A stretch of DNA of 64,000 nucleotides from contig JANTUC010000001.1 in assembly GCA_026873275.1 (NCBI GenBank), positions 2,542,001-2,606,000 of the forward strand, in the 5' to 3' direction. Source of the stretch: Pseudopithomyces maydicus (Eukaryota; Ascomycota; Dothideomycetes; Pleosporales; Didymosphaeriaceae). How positions within the stretch are numbered: the first letter of the stretch is position 1; each line of letters starts with the position of its first letter. This document shows, one piece after another, positions 22,063 through 34,137 of this stretch. The position numbers and the translations under genes were made by a program. The notes beneath the pieces were generated by a model. The model saw only the letters and a program-made list of their open reading frames with translations. It ran no database searches and was not told the origin of the DNA.

Positions 22063-23779
22063 CTACTCGTCTTCTTCCAGGATGATCCTTCTAGACATCG
22101 AGTCCACCACTTTGGCGTAGAACTTCGGTGCCTGGGCGCGTGGGAAGCTAATCTCCTCGGTGAGGTAGTCTGGTAGGAGCTCGATGAGATCCCGATCGCG
22201 CTGCTCGTCCAGCAGCGGCTGATACACGAACTCATTCTCCTCGTACGAGCCGCCTTCGTTGGTGATGGTGAGCTGGAAGTGGAGAGCTGTCATGAGTTAG
22301 CAAGCTGCTTCCCGTCTGAATGATGTCATGCAACTTACTCCCGTTACGACCGGTCTGTATGCAGTCGTATACGTCGTCACCCTCCTCACTCTTCTTCACC
22401 CCCATGACCAAAAGATTGGTCAGGTCGATGTATAGCTCCAACTTCTGGTCCTGGAACTGCGCCTTCTTGGCGGCTTCGAGCTGGCCGGGGAGTATGACGC
22501 CTGTGGTTCGCTGCTTGACCGCGCTTCCGGGAACGTTCTTGGGCTCGGGTGGTGCGGCTGCTCGTGCGGCTGCGAGCTTCGTGGAGAGTGTCTCCTTGTC
22601 CTTCTGAGCGGCCGAGAGAGACTCGTTGACCGCTTGGTTCTCTGCAGCGAGGCGGGCATTTTCCCGCTCCGCCTTCGCCAGGTTTTTCCGCAGGGCTGTA
22701 ATCTCGGCATTTCGGGACTGCATTTCGGTGATCTGTTGCTTCAACGCCTGGATCACTGCGTCTTGGTCTGTCCAGGTGTTAGAGGTGGTGGTGGTTAGGA
22801 CTGACTCGAATTACTCACCTTTCGCTGTCTGGTCCGTCTTCTTCTTGAGCTGGTCGAAATTGGACTCCTTGCCCACCGAGGCCGCCTCCTTAAGGTTCTC
22901 GTATTTTGTGGACATTGCCTCCAGCTTCTTGGTTAGATCGCCAACCTTGCGCCTTAATGCTGGGTCGCGCTCCGCATCGGAAACGCTTCCAGCCCGTCTT
23001 ACACCCGCTGACGCCTGCCGTGCGGTCCGCGATGCATGTGCGCGTCGTGACGTTGGTGCTGGCTCCGGTGCTGGCACAGGTATGCTCTCTGGTATCTCCT
23101 CCACGGCCTCGGTTGCAGGCTCAATGTCCATGGGCTCGGGCTCGGACTCGGGCTCGGGCTCGGGCTGTGTCTCTGGTATTGTCGCATCGACATCGGCATC
23201 AGCTCGAGCGCCGCGTTTCGTCGCTCGGGGCTTTGCAGCTGCCTTGGTCTTGGTCTCCTTCTTTGGCGCAGGCTCCTTCTCGGCCGCCTTGCGTCCACGC
23301 TTCTTGGGTGCAGGTTCTTCCATCACAGGCTCTTCCTCTTCTACCTCCTCCACCTTCTGCACGGCCTTGTCCTTGGCTGGGGGTCGACCCCGCCGTGTCG
23401 TCTTGGGCTGTGTCGGCGCAACAGGCTCTTCTTCGGCATCGAACTCGTCCACCTCCTCGGTCTCGTTGCCATGGTCGTTTGATCGCTCAGCAAGGGCCTT
23501 GCGACCGCTGCGAGCGCCCGTCTTCTTCGTCGCGGCTGCGTCCTGCTTCTTTGCGCCGACGCTGGCGCCACGCGCCGTTGTCTTTGTTTTTGCGGTAGCC
23601 TTGGTCGCGGCAGCCGACTTGGCCATTTGCGCGGCTTTTCCACGCGGCTTGCGTGCAGGCGCCTTGTTTTCCGTGTTGGAGTCGGGGGTTGGGAAGGCGT
23701 TAAGCTCGTCGGCGCTCTCGTCTTCGGACGCGGAGTCTACGGTGAAGGAGAGATTGACTGCAGCGCCCCGCGGTGCCAT
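22063..23779 (-). CDS. Monopolin complex subunit Csm1/Pcs1
   Basis: Three exons: 22819-23779, 22339-22767 and 22063-22286 (introns 51 and 52 nt), giving 537 residues. Kinetochore protein; in yeasts Csm1/Pcs1 clamps microtubule-binding sites. The N-terminal 280 residues are Lys/Ala-rich and acidic, with an AT-hook-like RRGRPP and PKKRGRK, and an EPEPESEPEP run coded by a hexamer repeat near 23137-23170. A coiled coil follows (about 290-410). The C-terminal globular domain has YDCIQTGRNG, LHFQLTI, ELLPDYLTEEISFPR and APKFYAKVVDSM, which are diagnostic. The ATG at 23779 (MAPRGAAVNLSF) is preferred over one 52 codons upstream. Confidence 0.9.
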
Positions 23780-24061
23780 GTTGGATTGATTCGTGAAAGG
23801 CGGGTTTGGTGTGGTGTTCGTGCTGTTCAGCGTCGCATGGGCAGTTCGGTGGGGTCGCCGCAAGTAAACAAACGAAAACGGGATGTGACAACCTTGGGGC
23901 CCGTGCGTCTCAGTCGCGTTCACCTCAGGATCCATCAGATGCAGTCTCCTGGCCTGAATGTAGTTTCATTGCACGTGGTTCTATTTACGGGCAATGATAT
24001 AGCCATCTATATACACAAAAAATTACAAATGTGCATACGCCACCTATATCACCTATCCAGC

Positions 24062-24835
24062 TCAAGTCATCTTCTCAAACAGCGGCTCCATGCTCTCCTT
24101 CCAGATGCCCACGATCTTATTCCCAGGCCCCGCCGCGATCATCGTCTCGCCCTTCTTCCACTTTTGCACTACCTCGTCCACAAACTCGTCAACCTCCATT
24201 GTCTGAGGGGCATTCTCTTTCTTATTGTCATCCGGATTCTCTCGTTCGCGATGCAGATCGGTGGCCACCATCGGAGGCGCAATCTCCACAACCTTGACAT
24301 TCGTCTCTTCCAACTGCTTCCGTAGACTCATGCTCCAGAAATGCTGCCATGATTTTGTTGCACAGTATACCGGGTTCATCGTCGCGAATGGCACGAAGCC
24401 TAGCACCGACGAAACGTTGACCACAAGCGCGTTCGGTTTCGACTTGAAATGCTTCATCAGTTGCAGAATGAGGTGCATAGGTCCGCGGATGTTGATATCT
24501 ATCTCTTGATCTGCCTTTTGGAGGAACTCGCTGGCTTCGTGCTTGTTGACATCAATCGGTCGCTGCACGCCCGCGTTGTTGATCAGGCAGTCCACGTCTG
24601 GATGTTCCGACACAAGCTTCTCGACAAAACTGGGTATCGACTGGATGTCTCCTGTATCCAATACGTAGTAAGCTGCTCCGATCTCCTGAGCAGTTTCCTT
24701 CAGTGTCGATTCGGTGCGTCCGGCGATGATCACTTTCTTGCCATCTCGTATCAGTTGCTGGGATAGCGCTTTGCCGATGCCGCCGCCACCGCCAGTGACG
24801 AGAGCGGTTTTGAAGCTGTAAAGTTGTGTTGACAT
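24062..24835 (-). CDS. Short-chain dehydrogenase/reductase
   Basis: Single-exon, 257 residues, the usual length for classical SDRs. The Rossmann motif is TGGGGGIG; then CLINNAG, the catalytic Ser in VNVSSVLG and the Tyr/Lys pair YCATK. The segment IIAGRTESTL suggests an NADP preference. The pattern resembles the DltE-like SDR subgroup. Cytosolic. The same strand as Pcs1, 282 bp downstream of its start. Substrate unknown. Confidence 0.93.
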   Translation of the reverse strand: MSTQLYSFKTALVTGGGGGIGKALSQQLIRDGKKVIIAGRTESTLKETAQEIGAAYYVLDTGDIQSIPSFVEKLVSEHPDVDCLINNAGVQRPIDVNKHEASEFLQKADQEIDINIRGPMHLILQLMKHFKSKPNALVVNVSSVLGFVPFATMNPVYCATKSWQHFWSMSLRKQLEETNVKVVEIAPPMVATDLHRERENPDDNKKENAPQTMEVDEFVDEVVQKWKKGETMIAAGPGNKIVGIWKESMEPLFEKMT

Positions 24836-25859
24836 ATTCTTTTATCTATCTCGGAGTGTTTCAGTGCAATGTCGTTCCTGTGGAGATGTAGTAGGTCCAA
24901 ATAAGGTGTGTTCAAATTGCTTGCAGTGTCTACTGAGAAGCTGCTTCCAGCTCCCTAAATACCACTTTCTACTTTACGTCGTCGTTACGCATCAGTTCAG
25001 CCATGACGTTGGAGGACCCGTTTCGTCGCAGAGCCTGTAGCACCGCAGAATACTTCACAACGGGCCAGCCTTCGCCCCTTTGAAGTAGCCGGCCGCTCCG
25101 ATTAAATGTCGATGATGACGACATGAAGCAAAGATATCCATGTTTACGTTGTGCAACCCGTCCGGAGACTGAAAAATTCTAAACCCAAGCTGGTAGTAGC
25201 TTCGGTCATACAAATTTATATCTACAGGTCAAAATAAATCATGTCCCGAGTTACGACGGCGTAGATTATGTACCTCGGGGAGACGGATGGAGCAGCTTTC
25301 TAGATCGAGTGAGGGGTCCACCGCCCCGCACCCCCGGCGCCACATTCTACCCCACGATGGATTACGAATTCCTGACTGTCGCATTGATAACCCCGTGTCC
25401 ATCAAGGATTTCGCGCTTTTCGACGCTTCGAATTGGAGTAGTGTACTGCTTCAAGACTTAACTGGTCGTCCGAAGCTCGGCGAAATGTGGGGTGCACAGT
25501 ACAGGGGCAGGCGCAGGGCTGTGCCTCAAGCCCACCGTTCCCCTCAAGACAAGCTGTATAACCTTGCTAGATCCTTGGAGTTTTCACACCGATCTCCACT
25601 GCCGTTAGAAGTAGGCTGTAAAACTAGGTTGTGCTTTATAGCTTCCTTGATTTCTTTGCGTTGGCTACTTACCTGACCATCTTTTCAGCCCTTTGATTTT
25701 TTTTTATCATCCATCGTCAGTACATATATTGCTGTGACAAACAGCTACGCAGCCACCGTCTTACGTGTGACAACTGATGCACAGAGCATTTCCCGGCTTT
25801 GCTTCTGTTGATAGAGACCTGCTCAATCTCGCCCAACCCGCTTACCTGAATACTGTATC
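24836..25859. other. Intergenic region before the monooxygenase gene
   Basis: About 1 kb. A 129-codon ATG frame at 25287-25676 has no recognised domain and sits where the promoter should be; it is not called. Contains a T-run near 25700. Confidence 0.5.
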
Positions 25860-28121
25860 ATGGCTGTTGAAGAGCTCTCAGAATCAAGATGCGATGTGTA
25901 AGTAGCTTAAGATTTAAATGCCTATCCTGTCAGCTAATTTTCACGCAGCCTCATAATAGGAGCCGGGCCAGCTGGGTGGGTTCAACGCCGGCAAACATGA
26001 GCACTGAAAGTTGACCAAATAACAATAGTCTGATGCTAGCAACATGGATGGCACATTGCGGCATAAACGCTCGAATCGTCGACAAGCGCAGCACAAAAAT
26101 TTTCAACGGCCAGGCTGATGGTCTCCAAAGCCGCAGTCTTGAGATTTTCGACAGTTTTGGTTTTGCAGACAGGGCGTGGAAAGAGGCAAATCACATGCTC
26201 GAAGTCAGTCATCCCGAACATGTTCAGCTGCATTTTACAGTACCACTAACGTAAATAATGTGTAGATGTGCATGTGGGTAGGTTGAATACCTCTTGCAGT
26301 GCCACGGATACTCACTGTTTTGCAGAACCCGGATGAAGATGGTAAATTGCGCAGATCTGACCGCGTGCCTGATGCGATAGTAGGGCTTTCTCGGTTCACA
26401 CAGATCGTTCTGCACCAGGGACGAATTGAGCGGTTTTTCTTAGACAACATCAAGAAGCATTCCAAGGACTCACTGAAAGTCGAAAGAGCCGTGCTGCCTG
26501 AGTCTCTGTCGATTTCGGAGGATGCATGCGACGATCATTCGGCCGACAACTATCCGCTCCAGGTGCAATTACGACACCTAACAGAAGAAGAAGCAACGCC
26601 GGCGCAGAGTAATGGATCTACCATTGAGGACGGTCTTTTCAGAAGCAATTTGGCGGAAGACGATACTGATGATTTGATTGCGAAGAGCAGGGCTAATGCC
26701 GGAAAGACGGAGATTGTGCGGGCGAAGTATGTGGTTGGGTGTGATGGTGCGCACAGCTGGACTCGCCGACAGATTGGCTTTCAGCTGGAGGGGGAACCGA
26801 CTGATTATATCTGGGGAGTGCTGGGTATTTCGTATCGACTCCGGTTCGATGAAATAGATGCTAACCTGACTTAGACATCATACCCATAACAGACTTTCCA
26901 GACATCCGCATGCGCTGCGCTGTGCATAGCGCAGCTTCTGGTTCCCTAATGGTCATTCCGCGTGAGAAAAAGCTCGTCAGACTCTACATCCAGCTTACAG
27001 AGATCAAACCAGATGCGAGCGGGCGCGCTGATCGCTCAAAGATCACACCTGACACCATCATTAAAGCAGCACAGAAAATATTATCTCCTTACAAACTCAC
27101 GTATGAATACTGCGATTGGTGGACAGCATACCAAATTGGCCAGCGAGTAGGCACCAACTTCGATTACCGCAGCAGAGTATTTCTGGCTGGCGATGCCGTC
27201 CACACGCACTCTCCCAAGGCTGGCCAAGGCATGAATGTCTCAATGCAGGACGCTTACAACCTTGGCTGGAAACTCGCTCTCGTGACGAAAGGCATAGCCC
27301 AGCCGTCCATCCTTAAAACATACCAATCTGAACGCAGGCGAATCGCGCAAGACCTCATCAATTTTGATCACAAATTTTCTCGTCTGTTCTCCGGCAGGCC
27401 GGCGAAAGACGTCCTGGACGAGTCTGGGGTGAGCATGGCTGAGTTCAAAGATGCATTTGTGAAGGGGAACATGTTCGCTTCTGGGCTCTCTGTGGACTAT
27501 GGCGCCAGCATGCTCGTTGCTAAAGGAGGCGATGCAGCTGCTCAAGGCGATGGCACGGATGTATCTTCGGCGAAGACACAGATCATCGGTAAGCAAAAGC
27601 TCGCCACTAATATTAAGCTCGGGATGCGATTCCCTAGCTACAAAGTCCTCAACCAGAGCGATGCTCGTCCATGGCAGTTCCAGGAATGGCTCAAGTCTGA
27701 TGGCCGATTCCGTCTTATCCTCTTTGCCGGGGATGTCCTTTCTCCGACTCAGAAATCCCGTCTCGACGCTCTTTGTGCCGCACTTGTCTCGTCTTCGTTC
27801 CTGCAAAGCCATCTTTACAAGGATATTGGGCTTCTCACTTTGCACTCTGCGAAACGGACAGACACGGAGCTTCTCCGCGATTTTCCGGAGGTGTTGCATC
27901 CATTCGATGCAAAGTTGGGCTGGGATTACAACAGCGTGTTTGTGGATGGGGAAAGTTATCATGAGGGACATGGAGAAGCGTACAAACACTACGGAGTTGA
28001 CAGGGAGAAGGGATGTGTGGTTATTACGAGGCCTGATCAGTATGTTGGGTATGTTGGGGAGCTGGATAGTGCAGGTGTTGAAGGAGCAGAAGCTTACTTC
28101 AAAGGAGTGTTCTGTGATTAG
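25860..28121 (+). CDS. FAD-dependent monooxygenase, phenol 2-monooxygenase type
   Basis: Predicted flavoprotein aromatic hydroxylase, about 665 residues. Six exons: 25860-25897, 25949-25975, 26029-26203, 26266-26277, 26326-26824 and 26875-28121. The introns (51, 53, 62, 48 and 50 nt) are GT-AG and all joins keep frame. Exon 4 is only 12 nt and codes MCMW between HMLE and NPDEDGKLRR. Motifs: GAGPAGLMLA (FAD ADP-binding), VVGCDGAHSW (DG motif), FLAGDAVHTHSPKAGQGMN (GD motif). The C-terminal 180 residues look like the thioredoxin-like domain of phenol hydroxylases. It probably hydroxylates a phenolic compound. It is next to a histidine kinase and near two transporters and a GMC oxidase. Confidence 0.92.
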
Positions 28122-28888
28122 CTTAGAGATCACGGGTACAATGGAAACAATTGATTTATACACTAGCCACTCAGGATATGGGTATAAAGTCAGAGAAGTA
28201 CAAGGATTCCGTTTTCTAGTATTTTCGGGTACGTCGAGGATTTTTCAGAATGCATTCAACTAGCATTTTACATTCTTATACTGCTTAGTAATCGAAGTCC
28301 ATATATTATTGGCGTCCGATACGTTCTCACATGATCATGTTGTTCACTCTGGCTACAGCTAGAGACCTTGGCTTACGTAGGTAGTACACCCCCCACTTTG
28401 GTGTGTGGGTCGCCTTGTTTGTCTAATCTCGCGTGCATCCCACCGCATTGAGGCTTTCCTATGCTGCTGTCTCGATCGATTTCGCGCTCTCTTCATGACG
28501 GCACAAAGTTCCGGTTCGCTAAATTCGTTCGCGGATGTGAGACACCAAGTCCAGAGCGCCCTAGAACACTACAAGCCTTGCGCCACGGATCGCCGAAATG
28601 CTGGGAATAACGCCTGGGCCTCCGCGGAACACGCCGGTGGGGGATACACGACCTTCGAAATTTCGGCGTGTTTTCGCATTGCAGGACCCTGAAACCGAGC
28701 GCTAACTTTCTATCCGGTGGCGTGTCGGGGACTAATGTATCACTGCGGTACCGTCCCGTCTTCTTTATTCTATATCGTGTCCACTCTCCATATGTTATTG
28801 CCGCCTATCACTCGAAGGCACATCAAGTGACGATCGCTAAAGAGGGGGCCGCTAGTCAAGGTTACGACGCGACTTGGGAGCGCACAGC
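28122..28888. other. Intergenic region between monooxygenase and histidine kinase
   Basis: 767 bp, no gene supported. A 95-codon frame around 28405-28692 has no recognised features. Several CGG and CCG triplets occur but no clear paired site was established. Confidence 0.45.
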
Positions 28889-31409
28889 ATGGTCTATCCG
28901 CCCTCGCCACATAAACAGACGCTCGACCTAGAAGCGCTGGAGTCGGATCCGCTGCCCACTTTCATTGTCAAAGTATCGGATCGTGCATCTTTCGACATTG
29001 TTTACTGCAATGAAGCCCTTCGAAGGGATCCGTTACGGGATGTTATTACTGCGTCTACGAGGGAAGCCATAATATTTCGTTCGTGGACAACAGCTGTCCG
29101 CTTTTACAACCAGCACCACGAATTTTCAAACCGCAAATGGACCGCGACCGTAGCTGGCAAGAAGGAAGGTTGGAAAATTATTCAAGCAGTCGAAATCTTG
29201 ATACCGAAACAAACAGCCACACATTCCAGAGAAAATAGCATCCCCCAATCACACCAAGAGCAGGAGGATTTCTGCCAAATCTCAAAAGATGAATCAATGC
29301 AAAGGACTTACAATCGGCCACGCGTTCCTTTGGGAGATCTGCCTTCACAGAACATACATGCTCGTTGGAATTCGTTGCAAACGATGATGGAGATGAGTGA
29401 TGTTGGTGTATTCGAATATCTACCGACCGGGAAGCTTATCCATGCAAACGATGCCTGGTATCGACTTAGCAACCACCCGCGAAACCTATCAGAGCACGTG
29501 GAATTCTCGTTCATGGACCTGGCGTACCCTGATGATCAGGAAATCATCATGTCTGCCTGGAATTCTTTGATTCAAGGAAGCTGCATTACCTTTGAAATGA
29601 GATGGAAACCGAAGCCTGGGTCAGGCCAACAAGCGCAATGGGTTCTGAGTGCTTGTGTGCCGGTTTTTGACGAAGACCATAATCTTATTAGTATTGCTGG
29701 AAACACAATCGACATCAACGACCAGAAGAGATTGCAGCAGATGCAAAGACTTCAGATCGATGAAGCACTCGAGGCCAAACGTCAGCAAGAGAAGTATGAG
29801 CAAACCCCACTCTTTTCTTTTCCACAATGTTCTAGACACTGATCGAATCCCAGCTTTATCGATATGACATCCCATGAGTTGCGCAACCCGTTATCCGCCG
29901 TGATACAATGTGCAGATTCAGTTATCTCCGCACTGCATCGATTGGAACCGAAGGAAGTTATCTCGACGGACCCACAAGTCCAAAAGGTGTCTGATGAGAT
30001 CTCTATCTGCATCGACAGCCTTCATACGATTGTATCGTGTAGCCTACACCAAAAACGGATTATCGACGATGTCCTAACACTTTCTAAACTCGACTCAAAC
30101 CTTTTGCTCATCAGTCCGGTGCGGGTCGAACCTGTACTCGTCGTTTCTGAGGCAATCAAGATGTTTGATGTAGAATGTTCACAGATGCACATCAACCTTC
30201 AGTTCAAAGAGGACGATAGTCTCAAAGGGTTCGAATGGGTAATGATAGATCCATCACGAATGCTTCAGGTTCTGATCAACCTCTTAACCAACGCAATAAA
30301 ATTTACGAAGGATAGTGATATCCGCAATATCACTGTAACACTAGGGGGTGCCTGGACGCATAGGTCGTTAGAAGAAAAGGGTGTTACTTTCGCAAAAGAC
30401 AATCAGCCTCAAAGTAGCATTCATGATCAACTGGATTGGGGATCCGGAGTAAGAGGTTATATCTGGCTACGGGTAGACGATACGGGCTGCGGTATGACCG
30501 ACTATGAGCAGACTAGACTCTTTTCGCGATTCACGCAAGCAACCCCCGGACGCATATCAAGTACGGAGGCTCAGGATTAGGACTCTTCATCTCAAAGTCA
30601 CTTGCAGCGCTGCAAGGTGGATCGATTGGTGTGACCTCGACTGCAAATGCTGGTTCCTCATTTATGTTCTATATCAGTACCCGTACTGCAGAACCGCCAA
30701 AGGATGCAGCAATCAGCAGGGCGATGCGGCCAAAAGTTCAACGTACAGTCTCTAGAGAGGTCGTAGTGAAGGCAGCGCGACTCAACATTCTGATGGTCGA
30801 GGACAACCTTGTCAACCAAAAGGTCTTGAGCAAGCAGCTACAGAAGGCAGGTTGCAATGTCAGCGTAGCTGGTAACGGAGTCGAGGCATTGGAATGGCTC
30901 AAGTCGAGCGTATATTGGCGTGGCGAACTAGTCCAATCAAGCAATAACGCGGCCGGCCCTATCTCTCCAAGCGAAGTGGATATTGTATTGATGGACATAG
31001 AGATGCCGGTTATGGATGGGCTGACTTGCGCACGCGAAATTCGCGCGTGGGAATCTCGTCGACTACTTGCACCGCCCTCTTTGCAGTCTCTCTCCAGGCA
31101 ACAATCATCATCGGATGCAGATGCACTGCGACCATCGTTCCAAGACTTGAACGTGTCCGAGAAGTTTGAGCAGCAGTGGACCAATCGTTTGCCAATACTG
31201 GCAGTAAGCGCGAATGCGCGGAGTGAGCAAGTACAAGAAGCATTAGCGGCAGGTATGGTAAGTTTATGCCAGCAATTAAATCATTTTGCAAATACTGACC
31301 GCGGGTTCTCGCTTCGTAGGACGACGCTATTAGCAAGCCGTTCAGGATATCGGAGTTACTACCGAAAATGTGTGGACTGGTACCACGATGTGCCAACCTG
31401 TCGAGTTAG
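28889..31409 (+). CDS. PAS hybrid histidine kinase, interrupted by one frameshift
   Basis: Two-component hybrid sensor kinase, about 799 residues if continuous. Exons: 28889-29793, 29854-31257 (with the lesion) and 31320-31409; introns 60 and 62 nt. A PAS-like region lies about residues 175-295; the H box is FIDMTSHELRNPLSAV (His about 309), the N box INLLTNAIKFT, the G1 box DDTGCGM and the G2 box GGSGLGLFISK. The receiver has VEDNLVNQK, LMDIEMPVMDG (Asp about 683) and ISKPF, completed by the last exon. The reading frame slips at the C5 tract 30543-30547: one missing base makes a stop at 30578. Both sides are well conserved. TTG at 28874 was not used; ATG 28889 is the start. No membrane segment is seen. 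Confidence 0.88.
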
Positions 31410-32002
31410 CAGCATCGTGTACTAATTTCTGGTGTCGAGTGGTCTAGACTTGTCAGTGTACAGCGGTGTACTTTTTTTACAGCATATCTTATGAGCATAG
31501 CGTGGTAAATATTTCTGCATCATCGAATCATAATGACCAATATTCATTTGAAACGACTCAAAAAAGAACTTTTGATTTATCAGAGACCTCAGATAAACAT
31601 GTAATCAATGCATCTCAATTTTCGGATCAGGGTTGCGAATTGGCGTGGTACATTCACTGTTTCTTGGGGTACGGTCAAACTTACGTACTAAGAGCACAGC
31701 TACGTCGTATAGCGAAACAGTGGTCATGATGTCTTGAGATCTTCGATCGAACTTTCACAAGTATCCGCAAAGCAATAAACCTCAAATTTCCACTCAATTA
31801 TAGGGAGTATCTTAGCATTCTTTGTGACGATTCTTGTATGGTGACATATGTTCAGTGTCTTATCAATGCCATGATTCTGGTATATGGCGATTACCACTAC
31901 GGATAAGATATACGCTGCGCATCCATAAATACGTGGTTGACATTTGAGTGGCACACATAGACTTGTACGAAGATCCGCAATTATTCATCTACATCAACGC
32001 TT
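31410..32002. other. Convergent, AT-rich 3' intergenic region
   Basis: Between the kinase and GMC gene stops. No gene recognised. Confidence 0.5.
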
Positions 32003-34137
32003 TCAAGCTGAGTCCAATCCGAGTTCTTGGATGAAGATGTCTGCTGCCTTTTCCCCAATCATCAACGCCGTCGCATTGGTGTTTGCTGCCACGTTACCTG
32101 GTGCAATACTTAGATCAGCGACCTTCAAACCTTCTACCCCATATACACTCAGATTGGCATCAACCACGCCTCCACTTTCCCTCGGTTGCATCTTGCAGGT
32201 CCCCAGTGAGTGCCATGTAGTACCCACATTCTCTCGGATCCATTTCTCCAATACAGCGTCGTCTTCAGCAGAATATACAATGTCTTGAATATCAGCGGGA
32301 AGTTCTTCCGTATTACTTTGACACGCAGCAGGCGAAGTCGAAGCGAAAGGCGGATGGGTGGCAGAAACCTCGCCTCGGTACGACGGCATTCGGCGGATGA
32401 CTTCGCGTTGTTTCTTGTACATATATACATGCTTTTTCACGTCAAGGTGGCCATTTTCTCCTCCAAAAAATCCCGTGTCAAAATCGATAACGTCATCTGG
32501 GGCTGATCCTGTAATGTGAACGTGGCCTCGCGAAAATGGGTAGACAGTAAAAGTCGCAAGACCGATGCAGGGTTCCCCGGTCGATAAAGGTGGTATGGGA
32601 TTTCTAGAAGTTATCAGTAGGTGTATAGTCAGGGCTAACTAATGATATTTTCCAAGGGCTCCGAAACTTACCCAGCGGCTAATGCCACGACAGCCAACGG
32701 TTTATCGGGATAGTCCTTGAACTCAGCATCCCACGCTTTTCGAAACTCGGGTCCCAGTAAGTCAACTTCATTCTCAGTAGGACGCACTTTGCCCTGGATT
32801 TCTTGCATATTCCACCCCAGTATCTTGTGGTTGTCTCTCATCAGGTCTTCCATACTTCCCAATTTGCCATGCATAAACGCATCGCCTGTGTCATCAGCGT
32901 TGAAGCTACTCTTGTACGCGTAGAGGAACATATGATGATCCTCGTAATGCTTTCCAACACCGGGTAGATCGACAAGGACAGGCACGCCGGCACGGTCTAA
33001 AACTTGATTTTGACCAATTCCGGAGCGCTCCAAAACCGTGGGGGTGGCACAAGTACCGCACGCAAGAACGACCAGCTTACGAGCTCTAATACTGCGGAGT
33101 GATTTGCCTGAGTTATCTGAATCAAACTGCGGATTACGTCTCGTTTCGATTCCTGCAGCTCTCTTGTTGTCATGGTCGAATAGTACACGTACCACCTGAG
33201 TCTCTACTAAGACATGAAGGTTGGGGTGTTTACCATCTTTGAGGCGAGGATGAATGTAACATGATGCAGCATCCTGACGCTTACCCTCAGGTGATATGAA
33301 GCGGTTCGCGCGCCATAAGGCGTTGACAGAGTTGACATCCGATCTGTCTGGCACTTCTCGCCAGCCAAATTTCTCCGCGGCGGCGATGTATTCAGCCTGC
33401 ATCTTTGGAGCCCCATAAGTCCCACGTGAAACATGGACGGGCCCATCAGTACCATGATTTTCATCCGAAGCTTTCTTGGAATGCGCCACTGCGTACTTGT
33501 CGGCGAGTTGTTCGGAATTTTGCAATTCTCTTGCATCGCTAAGTAGCTCATCAAAGGTCTTGCGAGAAATATGAACTGGACCTTGGTTTCCATGAATATA
33601 CTGAGAATGGTATGTCTCAGCCTGCGATGCGGATCAGAAATGCCCATGAAACTTGCATCGATTGCAGAATTACCTTTTTTATATATGGTAATAGGTCATC
33701 TGCTGACCAGCCAGGCGTGTTCCAAGCATCGAAATCACGCTTTTGGGCCCGACTATACATCATAAAGTTGATAGAAGACCCGCCCCCCAATACACTTCCC
33801 GTTGGTACGACAAGGGCACGATCACCCACATGCGGAGAGGATTTTGAGACATTGAAATGAGCAGTTTTCGAGTCCGGTGCTAGATGCGAAAAGAATGCGC
33901 CTGGATGCTCGACAATGGGCAGTTGATTGTTGGGCCCTCGTTCAACGACCAAGATCTCCAAATTCGGATCCGCATCAGCGAGTCGAGCAGCGACTACGCA
34001 GCCAGCAGTTCCACCTATATAAGTCAGATTTGAAGGTGTTATGATAAACTTAAATCTTCGTTGAAAAGGTGCATACCTCCTACGATAATCACGTCCACCT
34101 CTGTAAGTGTTTCTGGAAGTTCTGTGATGAGGCCCAT
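32003..34137 (-). CDS. GMC oxidoreductase, alcohol oxidase-like
   Basis: FAD-dependent glucose-methanol-choline family enzyme, about 650 residues. Exons: 34077-34137, 33674-34014, 32672-33621 and 32003-32603; introns 62, 52 and 68 nt. The first intron splits the FAD-binding motif, giving VIIVGGGTAGCVVAARL. Further motifs: PTGSVLGGGSSINFMMYSRA (GMC signature 1), ACGTCATPTVLERSGIG (signature 2), the catalytic His in TTWHSLGTCKM and the C-terminal NTNATALMIGEKAAD. The sequence pattern resembles the fungal alcohol/methanol oxidase branch. The tail (QELGLDSA) is not an obvious peroxisomal SRL-type signal, so localisation is open. Substrate is likely a primary or aryl alcohol, by inference. Confidence 0.92.

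Noticed and set aside
22626..23789. 387-codon plus-strand frame opposite the Pcs1 gene
   Set aside because: Mirror of the Lys/Ala/Glu-rich coding strand; Ser/Ala/Arg bias and no domain.
25287..25676. 129-codon frame before the monooxygenase
   Set aside because: Has an ATG but no recognisable domain and occupies the expected promoter; kept only as a note.
30500..30600. Intron as explanation for the histidine kinase frame change
   Set aside because: Conserved residues run without gap across the site, and no GT-AG pair of workable length exists there.
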